The notes: generated by a model from the letters alone, not told the origin. DNA of 41,825 bases from Clostridiales bacterium (GCA_031289755.1 JAITOU010000010.1:1-41825); one strand, 5' to 3'. Counted from the stretch's first letter, positions 7,497-15,931 are shown. Translations and numbers: made by a program.

Positions 7497-7736
7497 TTAT
7501 TGTTTTTTGTAAACGTCAATAAGCGAATCGAAGTCGTATAAGGCATAATAATACTCTTGTGCTGAATGCGCTACGCTTGTAAATTGGTTTAAAAGGATTT
7601 CGCCGGCTTGCGGAAAATATTGTGAGCAAAGCTCGGCAGCTTTTCTATTTAATTCCATTAGAGAGTGTTGTCCGATGATTGACCACATCGAACAAATAAG
7701 AATATTTCTTTTGTGTTTTAATTCGTTTTGTTTCAT
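7497..7736 (-). CDS. Small conserved protein of unknown function, divergent partner of XRE repressor (module 1)
   Basis: This 79-residue protein starts MKQNELKHKR and is soluble, helical-looking and rich in aromatic residues. It has no signal peptide. I do not recognise a family. It is clearly paralogous to the 82-residue protein at 18099-18347: by hand count about 47 of 79 positions are identical, with conserved blocks MKQNELK, QYFPQA, VAH-x-AQEYY and DFDS. It is transcribed away from an XRE repressor gene at 7833, and three operator-like palindromes lie between them. The ATG at 7736 has AAAGGA upstream. The layout suggests co-regulation by the XRE protein, as in small regulatory or toxin-antitoxin-like modules, but no toxic or enzymatic motif is visible. 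Confidence 0.75.
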   Translation of the reverse strand: MKQNELKHKRNILICSMWSIIGQHSLMELNRKAAELCSQYFPQAGEILLNQFTSVAHSAQEYYYALYDFDSLIDVYKKQ

Positions 7737-7748
7737 AACGCAATCCTT

Positions 7749-7822
7749 TACGAGAATTTATCGTAAAACCATTATATACGAGAATTGTTCGTGAGTCAAG
7801 TATTTTACGAAAATTTTTAGTA
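7749..7822. promoter_or_regulatory. Three operator-like 17-bp palindromes between divergent genes (module 1)
   Basis: Three related sites read TACGAGAATTTATCGTA (7749-7765), TACGAGAATTGTTCGTG (7777-7793) and TACGAAAATTTTTAGTA (7806-7822). Their centres are 28 and 29 bp apart. The third overlaps the TATAAT (7821-7826) of the XRE gene, and the first lies 13 bp from the start codon of the small partner gene. This is the expected layout for an autoregulatory repressor. Binding is inferred, not shown. Confidence 0.7.
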
Positions 7823-7832
7823 TAATCTAATT

Positions 7833-8069
7833 ATGGAAATCGGCGATAAAATAAAAGACCTTAGAAAAGAAAAAAAAATGTCTCAAACAGATTTAGGAAA
7901 AATCCTAAACACATCGCAAGATACGATATCGTTATGGGAAAAAAATATCAGTAAACCTGATATCGATACTGTGAAAGAATTATGCGTTTTATTCAATATA
8001 ACGTCCGATTATCTTTTAGGTTTAGAAGATGAAGGCGGAACGAAAATAAGCATTTCAAAAAAGTTTTGA
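7833..8069 (+). CDS. XRE-family helix-turn-helix repressor (module 1)
   Basis: This 78-residue protein is a single Cro/C1-type DNA-binding domain. The HTH covers roughly residues 5-60, with the pattern MSQTDLGKILNTSQDTISLWE and the trailing FNITSDYLLGLEDE typical of Firmicute XRE proteins. It should bind the three palindromes just upstream and control itself and the divergent gene. There is no Shine-Dalgarno site. The -10 box TATAAT ends only six bases before the ATG, so the transcript probably begins at or next to the start codon (leaderless). A strong terminator follows at 8089. It shares only about 26 of 70 positions with the XRE protein of module 2, mostly in its last 20 residues. Confidence 0.88.
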   Translation: MEIGDKIKDLRKEKKMSQTDLGKILNTSQDTISLWEKNISKPDIDTVKELCVLFNITSDYLLGLEDEGGTKISISKKF

Positions 8070-8088
8070 CGATGATATATAACCTTAC

Positions 8089-8127
8089 TTGCCCGAAAAT
8101 CATTGTTTTCGGGCAATTTTATTTTTT
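8089..8127 (+). terminator. Terminator of XRE gene (module 1)
   Basis: TTGCCCGAAAA (8089-8099) pairs perfectly with TTTTCGGGCAA (8106-8116), followed by TTTTATTTTTT. From 8128 to 8251 nothing gene-like is visible. Confidence 0.85.
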
Positions 8128-8251
8128 GATTATCTATTACATGCCATCAATGCCTATAATAAAACCCATTTAAAATTCATTTGTTCAGAATTAACCTAAA
8201 AATTTTCACAATGAAATCATCTCTTAAAACAAAATTTATCACCGCATTATA

Positions 8252-8280
8252 TTGAAAAATTTTCATTTTGGTTGTATAAT
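8252..8280 (+). promoter_or_regulatory. Promoter of the ABC exporter genes, apparently leaderless
   Basis: TTGAAA (8252-8257) and TATAAT (8275-8280) are separated by 17 bases. The ATG of the exporter gene follows at 8288, seven bases after the -10 box, where transcription should begin. No ribosome site is present. The TTG at 8252 could formally serve as a start codon but is better explained as the -35 box. Confidence 0.65.
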
Positions 8281-8287
8281 TAAATAC

Positions 8288-9505
8288 ATGGTACTGCTAA
8301 ACAACGTAACTAAAATTTATGAAAGCGGTTCGGCAAAGACTGCGGCTTTGACGGACGTCAATTTGTCCTTTCCGTCAAAAGGGCTGGTTTTTATATTGGG
8401 AAAATCCGGCTCTGGTAAATCCACGCTTTTGAATGTAATCGCGGGGCTTGACGGCGCGACGGGCGGAGAAATCTTTATTGACGGAGCAAGGCTCGGGAGC
8501 GATATACGGATAGACGATTACAGGAATAACACGGTCGGCTTTGTCTTTCAAGAATTTAATCTCAACAAAAGCCTTAACGTCGAACAAAATATATTGCTGT
8601 CGGAACGCTTAAAAAATCGTCCCGCCGACACGCAAAAAGCGGCGCAGGCTCTCGATACCGTCGGTCTGAGCGGCAAAGCCAAAAAGAAAATCAATCAGCT
8701 ATCGGGCGGCGAACAACAGCGCACCGCCATAGCGAGAGCTCTTATCAAAGACCCGAAAATCATATTTGCCGACGAACCGACGGGCAAACTCGACGAAGCC
8801 AACGGAGAAATAGTTTTTGGACTTTTAAAAGAATTGTCCGCAAAAATCCTTGTCATAGCCGTGTCGCACGACAAAGAAAGCGCAGAAAAATACGCCGACC
8901 GCATTATCAGATTGTCCGACGGACGCATCGTGTCGGATACTGTTAGAAACAAGGATTTTATCGAAGCAATCACCGTCTGTCAAGATACGGTCACCTTGCC
9001 TTACGGCAAAAAATTTTCACCGCAGGACGCCGAAGTCTTAAACGCCAACAAAGACAAGTCCGTAACGATATCCAAAGCGGAAAAATTTGTCGCAATACAA
9101 GACGGCGGAATGCCCGAAAGCACGCCCGCCGAAGAAGCCGTGCAAGTCGCTTCTATCGATAATGCCGCTTCAAAAAGACGCTCAAAGTCATTAAAAAACA
9201 AAGACGCGGTATATCTCGCTCTCAAAAATCTTTTTTCGAGAAAGATAAAGACCGTCGCGTCGATTGCGATATGCGTCATTATGTTCGCCGTTTTCGGATT
9301 GTCCGCGATTATTATTTCTTATAACGAATATCAGGCTAATGCCCGAACCTTTATAAAAAACAACGAAGGTGAAATAATTATTTATCAAGGCGCATACAAC
9401 GAATGGGGCGGACTTATCCAAAAAAGCGGCAAAAGATTCAAGACGCCGCAGCCGCGCATTTACAAAGCGAGTATCCCGACGGATATATCGAGATTTTCCG
9501 TCTAA
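8288..9505 (+). CDS. ABC exporter, ATPase part with first membrane span (5' part of a frameshifted gene)
   Basis: This part codes for about 405 residues. The ATPase domain (residues 1-220) has Walker [10 protein letters not shown], the ABC signature [15 protein letters not shown], Walker [10 protein letters not shown] and the switch His in AVSHDK. It belongs to the MacB/LolD-like class. A linker follows, then one membrane span near residue 330 ([19 protein letters not shown]). After IQ at 9420 the frame departs from the expected protein and stops at 9505. The true continuation lies in the frame that starts before 9403 and runs to 11178. The switch falls in an A6 run at 9420-9425, where one A seems to be missing. 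Together the two parts match the organisation of the intact gene at 11217. As read, the ATPase could still be made without its permease. Confidence 0.85.
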   Translation: MVLLNNVTKIYESGSAKTAALTDVNLSFPSKGLVFILGKSGSGKSTLLNVIAGLDGATGGEIFIDGARLGSDIRIDDYRNNTVGFVFQEFNLNKSLNVEQNILLSERLKNRPADTQKAAQALDTVGLSGKAKKKINQLSGGEQQRTAIARALIKDPKIIFADEPTGKLDEANGEIVFGLLKELSAKILVIAVSHDKESAEKYADRIIRLSDGRIVSDTVRNKDFIEAITVCQDTVTLPYGKKFSPQDAEVLNANKDKSVTISKAEKFVAIQDGGMPESTPAEEAVQVASIDNAASKRRSKSLKNKDAVYLALKNLFSRKIKTVASIAICVIMFAVFGLSAIIISYNEYQANARTFIKNNEGEIIIYQGAYNEWGGLIQKSGKRFKTPQPRIYKASIPTDISRFSV

Positions 9506-11178
9506 ACGGCTACGACTTCCCGTCCGCCTTTGCCGGCTCGTCGGCGGATTCCGTCAAAAGCCTTGGCGGCGTGTACGAAATAGACGAAAACACTCTTGAA
9601 ACTATGGGCTTTTCGCTCATGGATTTGGCGGACAAACCTAATATTTTTGCCGGTTATCTTCCAATGCCGGACGGCGGAGCGGCTTCGCCGAACGCAAGCT
9701 TTTTTGAAACTCTCGACATATCAAAGCCCTTGCCTGCCGACGCGCATCTCATTCCGGAGTTGCAAAATATTACGGGAATAAATTTTGCATCAAATTTTGG
9801 CGAGCTGCTGTACTTGCTCGGATACTTCGAGCCGACGCTTTCGCTCGACAGCCGATTCCCCTTGACCGGCTCACCCGTCGCCGGAAGCGGTTACGGCGAA
9901 GAGTTAAACGAGGTCGTCATCACCGATTTTCTCGCCTATGTCATTATCCGTCAGCTCGCGGAAGCACTTCCGCCGCAATACGGCTTCTCGATTCCGTCGG
10001 GCGGCGACGCTTTAAAGGCTTTTTTAAACGGCGGCTTCGAGGCAAGCCTTGTCCGATATTTTAACGTCATTAATGCCGCCGACCGTTCGAGCAATCTGCG
10101 CATAACCGGAGTAATCGATACGGGCTACAAAGAAAAATTCTTCGATTATCTCAACGTCTCGACCGCGACGTTGAGCGCGGAATATTTGAAATACGTTTAT
10201 TATGCGGAAAATTATTATCTGATGCTCTATTCCGGCGGCGGCTTTGCAAAGAGCTGCTACAAAGACCGATTGGTCACAAATCTTTATCATTATTCGACTG
10301 CAAACGACGGGATTCTACCCGCCTATCTCGCGTCAAACTCCGTCAAATTTGCGGATAATTATCATTATTCAGGTCAGCCTAATTCAAAAGAAATTATCAT
10401 GACCGAAAACGCTTTCCGCTATGAATTCGGTTTCGATTTTGCCGCAAGACCGGAAATATATTATATAAATAAGTCGGTAGACAATGTCGATTTAAACGGC
10501 TACAAGGTCGTCGGCGTCATAGACAACAGCACGACCGAAAATCTTTTTAAAACTTCCTTCGGCATTATCGTCGCGCAAAGCGATTTTGAATATTTGATTG
10601 ACAGCCTGTCTTACCGAATAGGCATTCGTATGTCGATAAAAAACAGTGAAGCATACGCTTTATTTGATTTTATGGAAGATAATTTACTCTGTTACGCTTC
10701 GGTATATTCGACAATCACCTTTCGCGCCGCGCCCACTATCAAAAACCTGCGTTCGGTCTTTTTGCCTATCGCCGCGATAATAGCCTTGATATCTGTTGTC
10801 ACTCTCGCAATGTTTTTGATAACGGCGGTGACAAAAAAACAAAAGGATATAGGCGTCATGAAGGCTCTCGGCATGAAAACGCGCGACGTAATCAAGGTGT
10901 ATCTCATCGAAAGCGCGTTTACCCTGTTGTCCGTTCTCATTTTTTCGTCGATAGCCGTCTATCTCTTTTTTGCCGCTGCCGACTCTATCCTGACGCACGA
11001 CCTTCAACGCTATCTTCAAGGCGAATTAGTCAAGCAGATAACGGTTTTGTACATAACGGCGATGCCTTTTGTCATAAACGCCGCAGCTATAATCCTTATC
11101 GGAATCGCGTCTATCATATATCCGACCGTAAAGATTTCCAAAATGTCGCCGGCAGAAGCCATAAGAAAAGACCTTTAA
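9403..11178 (+). CDS. ABC exporter, FtsX-type permease part (3' part of a frameshifted gene)
   Basis: This frame continues the protein broken at the A6 run 9420-9425. An extracytoplasmic region of about 430 residues is followed by three C-terminal membrane spans: about IAAIIALISVVTLAMFLITA, then a span after KVYLIESAFT, then the last near PFVINAAAIILIGIASI. The region between the first two carries the FtsX-domain signature KQKDIGVMKALGMKTRDVI and the protein ends KMSPAEAIRKDL, a standard FtsX ending. There is no convincing start of its own: the ATG at 9403 lies inside the upstream frame without a ribosome site. The whole unit 8288-11178 is therefore best read as one gene of about 960 codons with a one-base deletion, either a real mutation or an assembly error. 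It pairs with the next gene, probably as a heterodimeric exporter. Confidence 0.8.
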   Translation: MGRTYPKKRQKIQDAAAAHLQSEYPDGYIEIFRLNGYDFPSAFAGSSADSVKSLGGVYEIDENTLETMGFSLMDLADKPNIFAGYLPMPDGGAASPNASFFETLDISKPLPADAHLIPELQNITGINFASNFGELLYLLGYFEPTLSLDSRFPLTGSPVAGSGYGEELNEVVITDFLAYVIIRQLAEALPPQYGFSIPSGGDALKAFLNGGFEASLVRYFNVINAADRSSNLRITGVIDTGYKEKFFDYLNVSTATLSAEYLKYVYYAENYYLMLYSGGGFAKSCYKDRLVTNLYHYSTANDGILPAYLASNSVKFADNYHYSGQPNSKEIIMTENAFRYEFGFDFAARPEIYYINKSVDNVDLNGYKVVGVIDNSTTENLFKTSFGIIVAQSDFEYLIDSLSYRIGIRMSIKNSEAYALFDFMEDNLLCYASVYSTITFRAAPTIKNLRSVFLPIAAIIALISVVTLAMFLITAVTKKQKDIGVMKALGMKTRDVIKVYLIESAFTLLSVLIFSSIAVYLFFAAADSILTHDLQRYLQGELVKQITVLYITAMPFVINAAAIILIGIASIIYPTVKISKMSPAEAIRKDL

Positions 11179-11216
11179 ACCGTCATCAAAAACTCTTCAA
11201 AGCGGAGAAAATCTAA

Positions 11217-13820
11217 ATGATAGCCCTAAAAGACATCACAAAAATATACAATAAAGGCAAAAAAAACGAGTTTAAAGCATTAGACGGCGTTTCTTTGGAG
11301 CTGCCCGACAAGGGGCTTGTTTTTGTCGCCGGCAAAAGCGGCTGCGGCAAAACCACTCTGCTGAATATTATCGGTATGCTCGACAAGCCCGACGGCGGAG
11401 AGGTAATTATAGACGGCAAAAATTCCTTTTCCGATGCGGAAGCCGACGGCTACCGCAACAAATACATAGGCATAATCTTTCAGGATTTCAATCTCCTGTC
11501 CGACTTTGACGTAATCCAAAACGTACGGCTTGCGCGTGAAATAAACCGCAAGACTTTAAGCTGCGAGGAAGCGGACAAAATCCTTGCCGACGTTGGGCTT
11601 ACGGGCTTGGAAAACCGCGCAATCAGCCAACTTTCGGGCGGAGAAAAACAGCGCGTCGCAATAGCCAGAACACTGACAAAAAATCCTAAGATTGTCCTTG
11701 CCGACGAACCGACGGGCAATCTCGACCAAAAAAACGGCGTAATAATCTTTGATATATTAAAAAATCTTTCAAAGGATAAGCTTGTAATAGTAATAACGCA
11801 CGACCGCGAAAATGCGGAAAAATATGCGGACAGAATCATCAGAATGTCCGACGGCAAGATAGCCGAAGACGTTGTAAAAAACGACGCTTATATAAGGCGC
11901 GTTGTAAACGGCAAAGAAAAGCTGACCATTTACCGCGACGCTCAAATCAACGACAAGCTCGCGTCATTCTTAAATACACGCGGAGAAAAAAACATCGGGC
12001 TGTCCGAAGAAAGGCAATTTAATTCCGCCGATATCCAAGCTCTCCCATTATCGGAAGCACGTTACACTCCGTCGGACAAAACGAAATTACCCTTTAAAAC
12101 CCTTTCAAAATTAGCCGTTTCAAAAATCAAACGGCAAAAAATAAAATTTACCGTATCGCTTTTGATTATCGTCATATCCCTGACGGTCTTCGGTGTTTCG
12201 AGTGTTTTTGCCGAATACGATATCGGAACGGTCAGCGCGGAAAATTTTGAAAGATATGACGAAACCGGCGTGTTGATAATGAAAGCCGTAGAATTGCCGC
12301 CTTTCGGTTATGTCTATAGAGAATACGGACGCGATATGTATGCGTCCGACCGTGAAAAGCTGCTTCAAAATAAACATATCGATTATTTAGACGAATATTA
12401 TTACCTATCATCTTATTATCTTATGTTCAACGATATCGATACGGGTTCGGATTGGATGTATACGAACGTATGCGGATATTTCGAGACTGCGGCGGAGCAT
12501 ATCGCCGACTACGGTTATTCCGTTATCGGCGAATTTCCTACCGACAATACACGCGGCGCGGACGGATATTTCAGCGCGGCAATAACCGATTACACCGCCT
12601 ATATGATAGAAATCTTCGGTGCGAAAACCGTCGGCGGCGAAAGCCTTGCCGGACTCGAAGCCGAAGCCTTGATAGGCAAAACCGTCGATTTCGGCAACGA
12701 CGGCATATATATTTCCGCAATTATCGATACCGATTATGAGCGGTATATAGAATACTTCGGTATAAAATATTCAGACCTCGACGGCGAAACGGCAAATATA
12801 TTGGACTATTTGACCTATTATTCGCGCTATTACAACAGCCTTTATATGCCGATAGGCGTACACGAAACATTTTTTAAGGAAATAATGCTCGAAGGAAGCA
12901 ATCAATTATTTTCTATGACGCGGTTTCAAGAAATATGCGAAAACCCCGACAATATGCTTAACGCTCCGCGCATAACGTGGTCCGACGCAAAGGCTTCTCA
13001 TAAGGTCTTGAACGACGGAGAGCTTTTGGTGTCGGAAATGTTTTTTTCCGCCAAATTCGGCGAGAAATTTTCTCCCGAAAAGGAATATGAATATACTTAT
13101 ATACGCTATTCCAGAGGTTTGACGGGCTATACTCCCGGAACATATAAGGTTGCCGGAGTATTTTCGGGCATCGATACAAACCATGCCGGAGCATATGTCT
13201 ACTCCGCTGTGATGACTCAAAGCGATTTTTTGAAGGCGGCAAATACAAATCCTTTGGTCGTCGGGTATCATACAAGGCTTCCCGACGGCAAGGCGGCGCA
13301 GGCGGAGCTTGTAAATTTTCTCGACGACAACGTGTATTTTCACCAAAATATACTGTCTATTGTGACCTATTCGGTGTATAACGACCTATCGGTTTACAAG
13401 ACCGTCTTTATGTATGTAAGTATAGTTCTCGCCGTCGTTTGTATGCTTTTTATCACCGACTTTATGCTGTCGAATATCAAAGACCGCCAAAGCGAAATAG
13501 GCGTCCTGCGCGCTATGGGCGTGCGCGGCGCGGATATCTCTATAATATTCCTTTTGCAGGCGGCGATAGTCCTTGCCGTCGGCATACCGCTTTGCTCGCT
13601 CTTTATATGCGGAATGACCGGTCTTTTAAACGGAATTTTATACAACTTCTTTTGGAGTACGCTCCAAACCGAGCTTGTCAATCACGTTGCGCTGCTGACG
13701 CTTACCTTTAAACCGTTTTACATCACCTTTATCTTGATGGCGGCGATACTTTTGCTCTCGGCGGTTTTCCCGACATATCGGTTAAACAAGATGAAACCGA
13801 TAGATTGTATAAGAAATTAA
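11217..13820 (+). CDS. ABC exporter, fused ATPase and FtsX-type permease
   Basis: This 867-residue protein is intact. The ATPase (residues 1-225) has Walker A GKSGCGKTT, signature LSGGEKQRVAIARTL, Walker B IVLADEPTGNLD and the switch His in VITHDR. A first membrane span lies near residue 310. A large extracytoplasmic domain of about 400 residues follows, and three C-terminal spans carry the FtsX signature RQSEIGVLRAMGVRGADIS. The ending KMKPIDCIRN is typical. Members of this class act as mechanotransmission pumps that remove or release peptides, lipoproteins or toxins at the membrane rather than carrying a substrate through. The start at 11217 is preceded by GGAG ten bases upstream, 38 bases after the previous gene, so the two are in one operon. 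No sensor kinase lies next to them. Confidence 0.9.
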   Translation: MIALKDITKIYNKGKKNEFKALDGVSLELPDKGLVFVAGKSGCGKTTLLNIIGMLDKPDGGEVIIDGKNSFSDAEADGYRNKYIGIIFQDFNLLSDFDVIQNVRLAREINRKTLSCEEADKILADVGLTGLENRAISQLSGGEKQRVAIARTLTKNPKIVLADEPTGNLDQKNGVIIFDILKNLSKDKLVIVITHDRENAEKYADRIIRMSDGKIAEDVVKNDAYIRRVVNGKEKLTIYRDAQINDKLASFLNTRGEKNIGLSEERQFNSADIQALPLSEARYTPSDKTKLPFKTLSKLAVSKIKRQKIKFTVSLLIIVISLTVFGVSSVFAEYDIGTVSAENFERYDETGVLIMKAVELPPFGYVYREYGRDMYASDREKLLQNKHIDYLDEYYYLSSYYLMFNDIDTGSDWMYTNVCGYFETAAEHIADYGYSVIGEFPTDNTRGADGYFSAAITDYTAYMIEIFGAKTVGGESLAGLEAEALIGKTVDFGNDGIYISAIIDTDYERYIEYFGIKYSDLDGETANILDYLTYYSRYYNSLYMPIGVHETFFKEIMLEGSNQLFSMTRFQEICENPDNMLNAPRITWSDAKASHKVLNDGELLVSEMFFSAKFGEKFSPEKEYEYTYIRYSRGLTGYTPGTYKVAGVFSGIDTNHAGAYVYSAVMTQSDFLKAANTNPLVVGYHTRLPDGKAAQAELVNFLDDNVYFHQNILSIVTYSVYNDLSVYKTVFMYVSIVLAVVCMLFITDFMLSNIKDRQSEIGVLRAMGVRGADISIIFLLQAAIVLAVGIPLCSLFICGMTGLLNGILYNFFWSTLQTELVNHVALLTLTFKPFYITFILMAAILLLSAVFPTYRLNKMKPIDCIRN

Positions 13821-13875
13821 TATCATTGCAAGGCTAAAACAATGCTGAAAAAAATCTAAAAAACTTGGAAGTAAT

Positions 13876-14718
13876 ATGAATAATACAAAAAGCGCGTTAC
13901 TCGCGTTACTCGAAAAAAACAGCGATAAAAGTCTTTCCGGCGAAGAAATAGCCGGTCAATTAGGCGTTTCGCGCACGGCGGTGTGGAAGGCCGTAAAATC
14001 GCTCGAAAAAGACGGCTACGGTATAAACGCCGTCCAAAACAGAGGTTACCGCCTGACGGAAGACAACAACATTTTATCGGTCGAAGGGATAATCCCTTAT
14101 CTCAAAGACGGAATTTGCGCCGAAAAAATATCCGTATACGGCTCTTTGGATTCGACAAACAAGACTGCTAAGGAAGCGGCGATAAACGGCGGCGGACACG
14201 GTACGGTCATCATCGCCGACTCTCAAAACTTCGGCAAAGGCAGGAATGGCAAAGCTTTCTTTTCGCCGCCGCTCTGCGGTCTGTACATGAGCTTTATACT
14301 CTCGCCGGAGCTTTACAACTTTCCCGAAATAACGGGTTTTACCGTAGCGGCAGCCGCGGCGGTATGCTTGGCGATAAAATCGGTATGCGGCGTCGAATGC
14401 TCTATCAAGCGCGTCAACGACATACTCATAGACGGCAAAAAGATATGCGGCATCTTGACCGAAGCCGTAAGCGACCTTGAATCGGGTGCGACCGAATGGG
14501 TCGTCGCCGGAATAGGCATAAACGTCTTTGCAAGCGAATTTCCCGAAGAAATCAAAAACGTCGCTTCGTCCGTCTTTTTAAATAAGCCCTCCAAAAACAT
14601 CAGAAACCTTCTCGCGGCGGAGATAATAAATCTTTTACTGACTGCGCCTGCGGACGCGGAATTTTATGCGAGAATGCAGTCAGAATACGATAAACGTCTG
14701 ATAAACGGCGGAATTTAA
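13876..14718 (+). CDS. birA: Biotin-protein ligase with N-terminal HTH (BirA type)
   Basis: The protein of 280 residues starts with a winged helix (LSGEEIAGQLGVSRTAVWKA, residues 19-38), as in bifunctional BirA. This part usually represses biotin genes. The ligase core has the biotinyl-AMP loop GKGRNGKAFFSPP (canonical GRGRxGRxFxSP), CGLYMSFIL, and GKKICGILTEA with VVAGIGINV. It attaches biotin to carboxyl carrier proteins. Two oddities stand out: the usual KWPND active-site motif reads KRVND, and the protein stops after YDKRLINGGI, so the small C-terminal domain (about 45 residues) present in most BirA proteins is missing. No continuation is visible in the other frames after 14718. GGAAG precedes the ATG. 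It follows the exporter genes by 55 bases and may be read from their promoter. Confidence 0.85.
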   Translation: MNNTKSALLALLEKNSDKSLSGEEIAGQLGVSRTAVWKAVKSLEKDGYGINAVQNRGYRLTEDNNILSVEGIIPYLKDGICAEKISVYGSLDSTNKTAKEAAINGGGHGTVIIADSQNFGKGRNGKAFFSPPLCGLYMSFILSPELYNFPEITGFTVAAAAAVCLAIKSVCGVECSIKRVNDILIDGKKICGILTEAVSDLESGATEWVVAGIGINVFASEFPEEIKNVASSVFLNKPSKNIRNLLAAEIINLLLTAPADAEFYARMQSEYDKRLINGGI

Positions 14719-14812
14719 TAAATGATTTTTTATCAAATGAGAGTACTCTGTACCGCATAGTATTCTAAAATACCGTACTTTACATCTTTTGCGCCGCGCT
14801 TAGCGGCTTGTA

Positions 14813-14841
14813 TTGACTTTTCGTCCGGCTTGGCGTATAAT
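14813..14841 (+). promoter_or_regulatory. Promoter of the tyrosine recombinase gene
   Basis: TTGACT (14813-14818) and TATAAT (14836-14841) are separated by exactly 17 bases, about 58 bases ahead of the ATG at 14900. A small GCCGC/GCGGC hairpin at 14794-14808 just before it may help to end upstream transcription. Confidence 0.7.
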
Positions 14842-14899
14842 AGATATATAAAATTTGTATAAGGTCGCTTTATTCGGCAAAATATAATCGGAGCAAAAA

Positions 14900-15931
14900 A
14901 TGGATTATTACCATGAAAAACAAAAGGAAGGATTAAAAAAGTTAAAGCTTTTGACGGGTGAGCTTCCGCGTTTTGCGTCGGAGTTTTTTGTCGGTATAGC
15001 CGACAGGACTTCGATATTGACGAGAATAAATTACGCCTACGACCTGAGAATTTTTTTTGATTATCTAAAAAACGAGGTTTTCAAAAAGGACGTCCCGTCT
15101 ATCACGCTTGCCGATTTGGACGCGCTGTCGGTCACCGACATCGAAGCCTATCTGCAATATCTCAGCATATACGAATTTCGCGACAACGAAAACATCAATC
15201 AAGAACGCGGCAAAGCGCGCAAGCTTTCCACCCTGCGTTCCTTTTTTAAATACTTTTTCAACAAAGAAAAGCTGACGGCAAACACCGCTTCTAAGGTTTC
15301 CCTGCCAAAGCTGCACGAAAAAGGCATCATTCGCTTGGACGTAGACGAGATAGCAAGCCTTTTAAACGAAGTCGAATCGGGCGCAAATCTGACAAAAAAG
15401 CAAAAGGATTACCACGCAAAATACTATAAGCGCGATTTGGCTATGCTCACCTTGTTTTTGGGAACGGGCATTCGTATATCCGAATGCGTCGGCTTGAATA
15501 TAAACGATATAGATTTCAGAAATTATTCCTTTAAGATAACGCGAAAGGGCGGCAATCAAGCCATTCTATATTTTTCGGACGAAGTGGCGGACGCGCTTTC
15601 GGTATATTTGGACGAGCGTGTCGAGATAGAGACGGCGCAAGACGAAGAAGCGCTCTTTCTCTCCGCTCAAAACCGCCGAATCGGCGTGCGCGCCGTCGAA
15701 AATCTGGTTCAAAAATACAGCCGCATAATTACGCCGTTAAAAAACATAACGCCCCATAAGCTCCGTAGCACCTACGGCACTGCCCTTTACCGCGAAACAA
15801 ACGACATCTACGTCGTCGCCGAAGTACTCGGTCACAGAGATGTAAACACGACCAAAAAGCATTATGCGGCGATGAGCGAGGACGTCAGACGCGACGCCGC
15901 CGGAAAAGTCAAATTGCGCGACAAAGATTAA
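14900..15931 (+). CDS. Tyrosine recombinase (XerC/XerD-like)
   Basis: This 343-residue integrase has an N-terminal SAM-like core-binding domain (about residues 15-135) and a C-terminal catalytic domain. The catalytic residues are visible: Arg in LGTGIRISECVG, Lys in the KITRKGG beta hairpin, HKLRSTYGT (His and Arg), GHRDVNTTKKHY (His and nucleophile Tyr). The length and the TGIRISE signature resemble the Xer-like recombinases of Clostridia more than phage integrases. It could resolve chromosome dimers or act on a mobile element. No attachment repeats or phage genes are seen next to it. GGAG lies seven bases ahead of the ATG and the gene has its own consensus promoter. Confidence 0.88.
   Translation: MDYYHEKQKEGLKKLKLLTGELPRFASEFFVGIADRTSILTRINYAYDLRIFFDYLKNEVFKKDVPSITLADLDALSVTDIEAYLQYLSIYEFRDNENINQERGKARKLSTLRSFFKYFFNKEKLTANTASKVSLPKLHEKGIIRLDVDEIASLLNEVESGANLTKKQKDYHAKYYKRDLAMLTLFLGTGIRISECVGLNINDIDFRNYSFKITRKGGNQAILYFSDEVADALSVYLDERVEIETAQDEEALFLSAQNRRIGVRAVENLVQKYSRIITPLKNITPHKLRSTYGTALYRETNDIYVVAEVLGHRDVNTTKKHYAAMSEDVRRDAAGKVKLRDKD

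Noticed and set aside
8252..8287. TTG start of the exporter gene adding 12 residues
   Set aside because: The TTG is the -35 box of a consensus promoter, and the ATPase domain begins naturally at ATG 8288.
9403..9505. Programmed -1 frameshift at AAAAAAG
   Set aside because: The heptamer is not in the register needed for tandem slippage, no clear stimulatory structure is seen, and the intact paralogue needs none.
14738..14776. Shared GCATAGTATTC and GAGAGTACT pieces with 25584-25624
   Set aside because: The matching pieces are short and in a different order; similarity may be chance, so no repeat family is claimed.
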